DNA from: Variovorax sp. WDL1
Lineage (GTDB): Bacteria > Pseudomonadota > Gammaproteobacteria > Burkholderiales > Burkholderiaceae_C
NCBI RefSeq assembly: GCF_001541225.1
Contig: NZ_LMTS01000026.1
Coordinates: 46,635 to 110,634 of the forward strand
Length of the DNA stretch: 64,000 bases
Direction of reading: 5' to 3'
The notes below the pieces were generated by a model. The model did not search any database, was not told where the DNA came from, and saw nothing but the letters and a program-made list of their open reading frames with translations. Position 1 is the first letter of the stretch. Every line of letters starts with the position of its first letter. Shown in pieces: positions 62,455-64,000 of this stretch. Position numbers and translations under genes: made by a program.

Positions 62455-62853
62455 TGGCGTCCTTCGGGAAAGTGGTTCTTTCCACGTGTAGCGACAACAC
62501 CCCACCACGTTTCCTGAAAAACATTTCCAACGTCCCTCGGGAATTCCCAAGGTATACCCTGCGCCTCCTGGCGGGCAAGCGCGATGGAATCGGGACCGAA
62601 TGGGCCGCTTGCTGGCGATTTCATGCCAGGCGCCGATGGCGTCGTGGCCTCAGCCCCGCCATCGCACTGCTGTTGCGCCGCTACCTGGTAGTGCAGCAGC
62701 GGAGACCGGTCGCGCGGGAGAGCGCAGCTGACGACCTGGTCATTCGGCACCTTTCGGCGCGCAAGGCGATGCGCCCGGCACGGCCCTCGGAGGCCCGCCC
62801 CGAATGGGTTTTGCGGGCGCCGTGTGGATAATCACCAAAACAAGAGGGGCATC
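62455..62853. other. Intergenic stretch without a firm gene
   Basis: A frame open to 62831 reads as arginine-rich protein (RRRWRRGLSPAIALLLRRYL) but has no ribosome-binding site and no recognisable family, so it is not called. No terminator or strong promoter was seen. Confidence 0.4.
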
Positions 62854-63495
62854 ATGAACGTTGGCGAGCAGCTGGTTTCCTCGTACCTTCGGTACATCAG
62901 AAAGTGCGATTTCATCCAGACGAACTTGTACACGGTCGACGTGCAGGGTGAGATTGACGTCGTGGGCATCAATCTCAAGGAGCGAAAGGTGTACGTGTGC
63001 GAGGTTGCTGTTCACCTCACGACTGGCCTCCAGTATGTCAAGGACAAGCGACCAAACAATGTCAACAAGCTCGTTGAGAAGTTCTCCCGCGACATCGCTT
63101 ACGCTCGGAAGTACCTGGGGGAGTACGAGCACCACTTCATGCTCTGGAGCCCAATTGTCAAGGACAGCCAAGGGGACCCCCGATACAACCAGTTAGGACA
63201 CTTGACCGAAGTAAAGAGGCAGATTTTCGAAGCTAGGCAGGTCGAGTTGGAGTGCGTGGTGAACGACGCGTTCTACTCAGCAATGCGGGAATTGAGAGAG
63301 TACGCAAGCCGGCAGTCGTCGGAGCTCCAATGCCCGCTCATGCGACTGCTGCAAATCGAAGAATTGCTCGCACGCCATGTGAGCAAGGGCGTTCGAGCGC
63401 CAACCGCGGGTGGCGCAGAGGTGCTTGCCGGACTTCCTGTCAAGCCCGACTGTCGAGGCCACCGGCACCGCTCATTGACATCCTCCCCGCCCTAA
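62854..63495 (+). CDS. PD-(D/E)XK-like nuclease candidate, 3' end replaced by transposon sequence
   Basis: ATG 62854 follows a GAGGGG site and gives 213 residues. The core QGEIDVVGINLKERKVYVCE at about residues 31-50 looks like a PD-(D/E)XK fold, with D-x(12-14)-E-V, though the usual ExK reads EVA. The rest is helical and charged. The last residues (SLTSSPP) are encoded by the transposon end at 63476, so the original C-terminus is lost. The protein may still fold, because the nuclease core is upstream. Confidence 0.6.
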   Translation: MNVGEQLVSSYLRYIRKCDFIQTNLYTVDVQGEIDVVGINLKERKVYVCEVAVHLTTGLQYVKDKRPNNVNKLVEKFSRDIAYARKYLGEYEHHFMLWSPIVKDSQGDPRYNQLGHLTEVKRQIFEARQVELECVVNDAFYSAMRELREYASRQSSELQCPLMRLLQIEELLARHVSKGVRAPTAGGAEVLAGLPVKPDCRGHRHRSLTSSPP

Positions 63496-63505
63496 AGGAC
63501 GGGGA
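63476..63505 (-). repeat. Right end of the IS200/IS605-type element
   Basis: TGACA followed by CCTCCCC, a hairpin (CCCCGCCC, TAAA, GGACGGGG at 63485-63504) and ATTCCC is the usual tnpB-distal end of such elements. The tnpB stop lies inside it. The guide RNA of TnpB is normally made from this region, so its guide would read into sequence left of 63476. Confidence 0.65.
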
Positions 63506-64000
63506 TTCCCACTGCTGGACGGCCATGCCCGGCCGCGGCACCCAGCCCTGAAGGGCCTGGTACCTTATTCACTGCGGCCGCACTCTTCGTCGAGCGCGAA
63601 TCCGCAGCGGAAAACGTGTTCTCCAACCACACCAGCCCACGCGCAAGGATGTTGCGCGCCGCGTTCACATCGCGGTCGTGGGACGTGCCGCAACACGGAC
63701 AGGTCCATTGCCGTACGGCGAGCCCAGCTCGACCCTTGGGGCCGGCTCGCGTGCCGCAGACGTTGCACTCCTGAGTGGAGAAGGATTCGTCGACCTCCGC
63801 GAACCAAGCACTTGCGTCATCGCACTTGTACTTGAGCATGGTTCGGTAGCTGCTCCAGCCCGCGTCGAGCACCGATTTCGCCATTCGGGTCTTCGCGAGG
63901 GAAGCGGCATTGACGTTGCCGACGAAGACCGCCGCATGGCTGTATGCCTGAACGGTGGACAGCTTGTGCAGGAAATCCTTCCTGCGATTGGCGACCTTGG
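63492..64000 (-). CDS. tnpB: TnpB RNA-guided endonuclease of an IS200/IS605-type element (5' end outside window)
   Basis: TnpB is an RNA-guided DNA nuclease and ancestor of Cas12. The window holds the last 168 residues, from KVANRRKDFLHKLSTVQAYS to the stop. A zinc finger (CNVCG, then CPCCG) and the third RuvC motif HDRDVNAARNIL are present. Where most TnpBs have the second RuvC glutamate, this one reads AAVFVGNVNAASLAKT, with glycine in its place; a glutamate in EVDESFS may substitute, as in rearranged TnpB families. The gene runs off the right edge. Confidence 0.85.
   Translation of the reverse strand, partial: KVANRRKDFLHKLSTVQAYSHAAVFVGNVNAASLAKTRMAKSVLDAGWSSYRTMLKYKCDDASAWFAEVDESFSTQECNVCGTRAGPKGRAGLAVRQWTCPCCGTSHDRDVNAARNILARGLVWLENTFSAADSRSTKSAAAVNKVPGPSGLGAAAGHGRPAVGIPVL

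Overview
The window is GC-rich DNA with short intergenic gaps. The protein families point to a betaproteobacterium, probably of the Burkholderiales; this is inferred from gene style and was not tested by search. No rRNA, tRNA, replication, partition or conjugation gene was seen. Many genes from 28 kb onward are small, secreted or unrecognised, and most have their own terminator. That suggests an accessory region such as a large plasmid, chromid or genomic island.

Layout. Positions 1-9004 (minus strand) hold a giant secreted repeat protein that runs off the left edge. Next comes a regulator with three XRE-like helix-turn-helix domains (9314-10336). A lone SOS-type polymerase gene, dnaE2/imuC (10634-13732), follows with a LexA-like box just before its start.

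Positions 13773-25147 are a type I-E CRISPR-Cas locus in an unusual order: decayed array 1, frameshifted xre, cas3, decaying array 2, broken cas1, cas2, intact array 3, cas8e-cse2-cas7e-cas5e-cas6e. All three arrays keep a 61-bp period and the same repeat orientation, but their repeats range from heavily mutated to nearly perfect. The effector genes look intact, so interference is plausible. Adaptation probably is not, because cas1 has lost six conserved residues and carries a frameshift. Just after cas6e lies a divergent copy of the 3' end of dnaE2, and one spacer of array 1 resembles the 5' end of dnaE2. Both suggest the module entered by recombination at a dnaE2 locus.

A compact cassette (25672-28047) encodes a DGQHR (DndB-like) protein, a DUF6884-like protein and a uracil-DNA-glycosylase-like protein; it is a candidate DNA-modification or defence module. 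The rest (28-62 kb) includes coaD with a coaE-HD fusion, an SRAP (YedK-type) abasic-site protein, an AbrB-like regulator, a GH75-chitosanase-like secreted protein, GIY-YIG/T5orf172-like and DUF6035/CoiA-like nuclease candidates, a SHOCT membrane protein, an alpha/beta hydrolase, a Rap1a/Tai-like protein and a paralogous pair of unknown family. The right edge carries an IS200/IS605-type TnpB gene whose transposon end truncates a PD-(D/E)XK-like gene.
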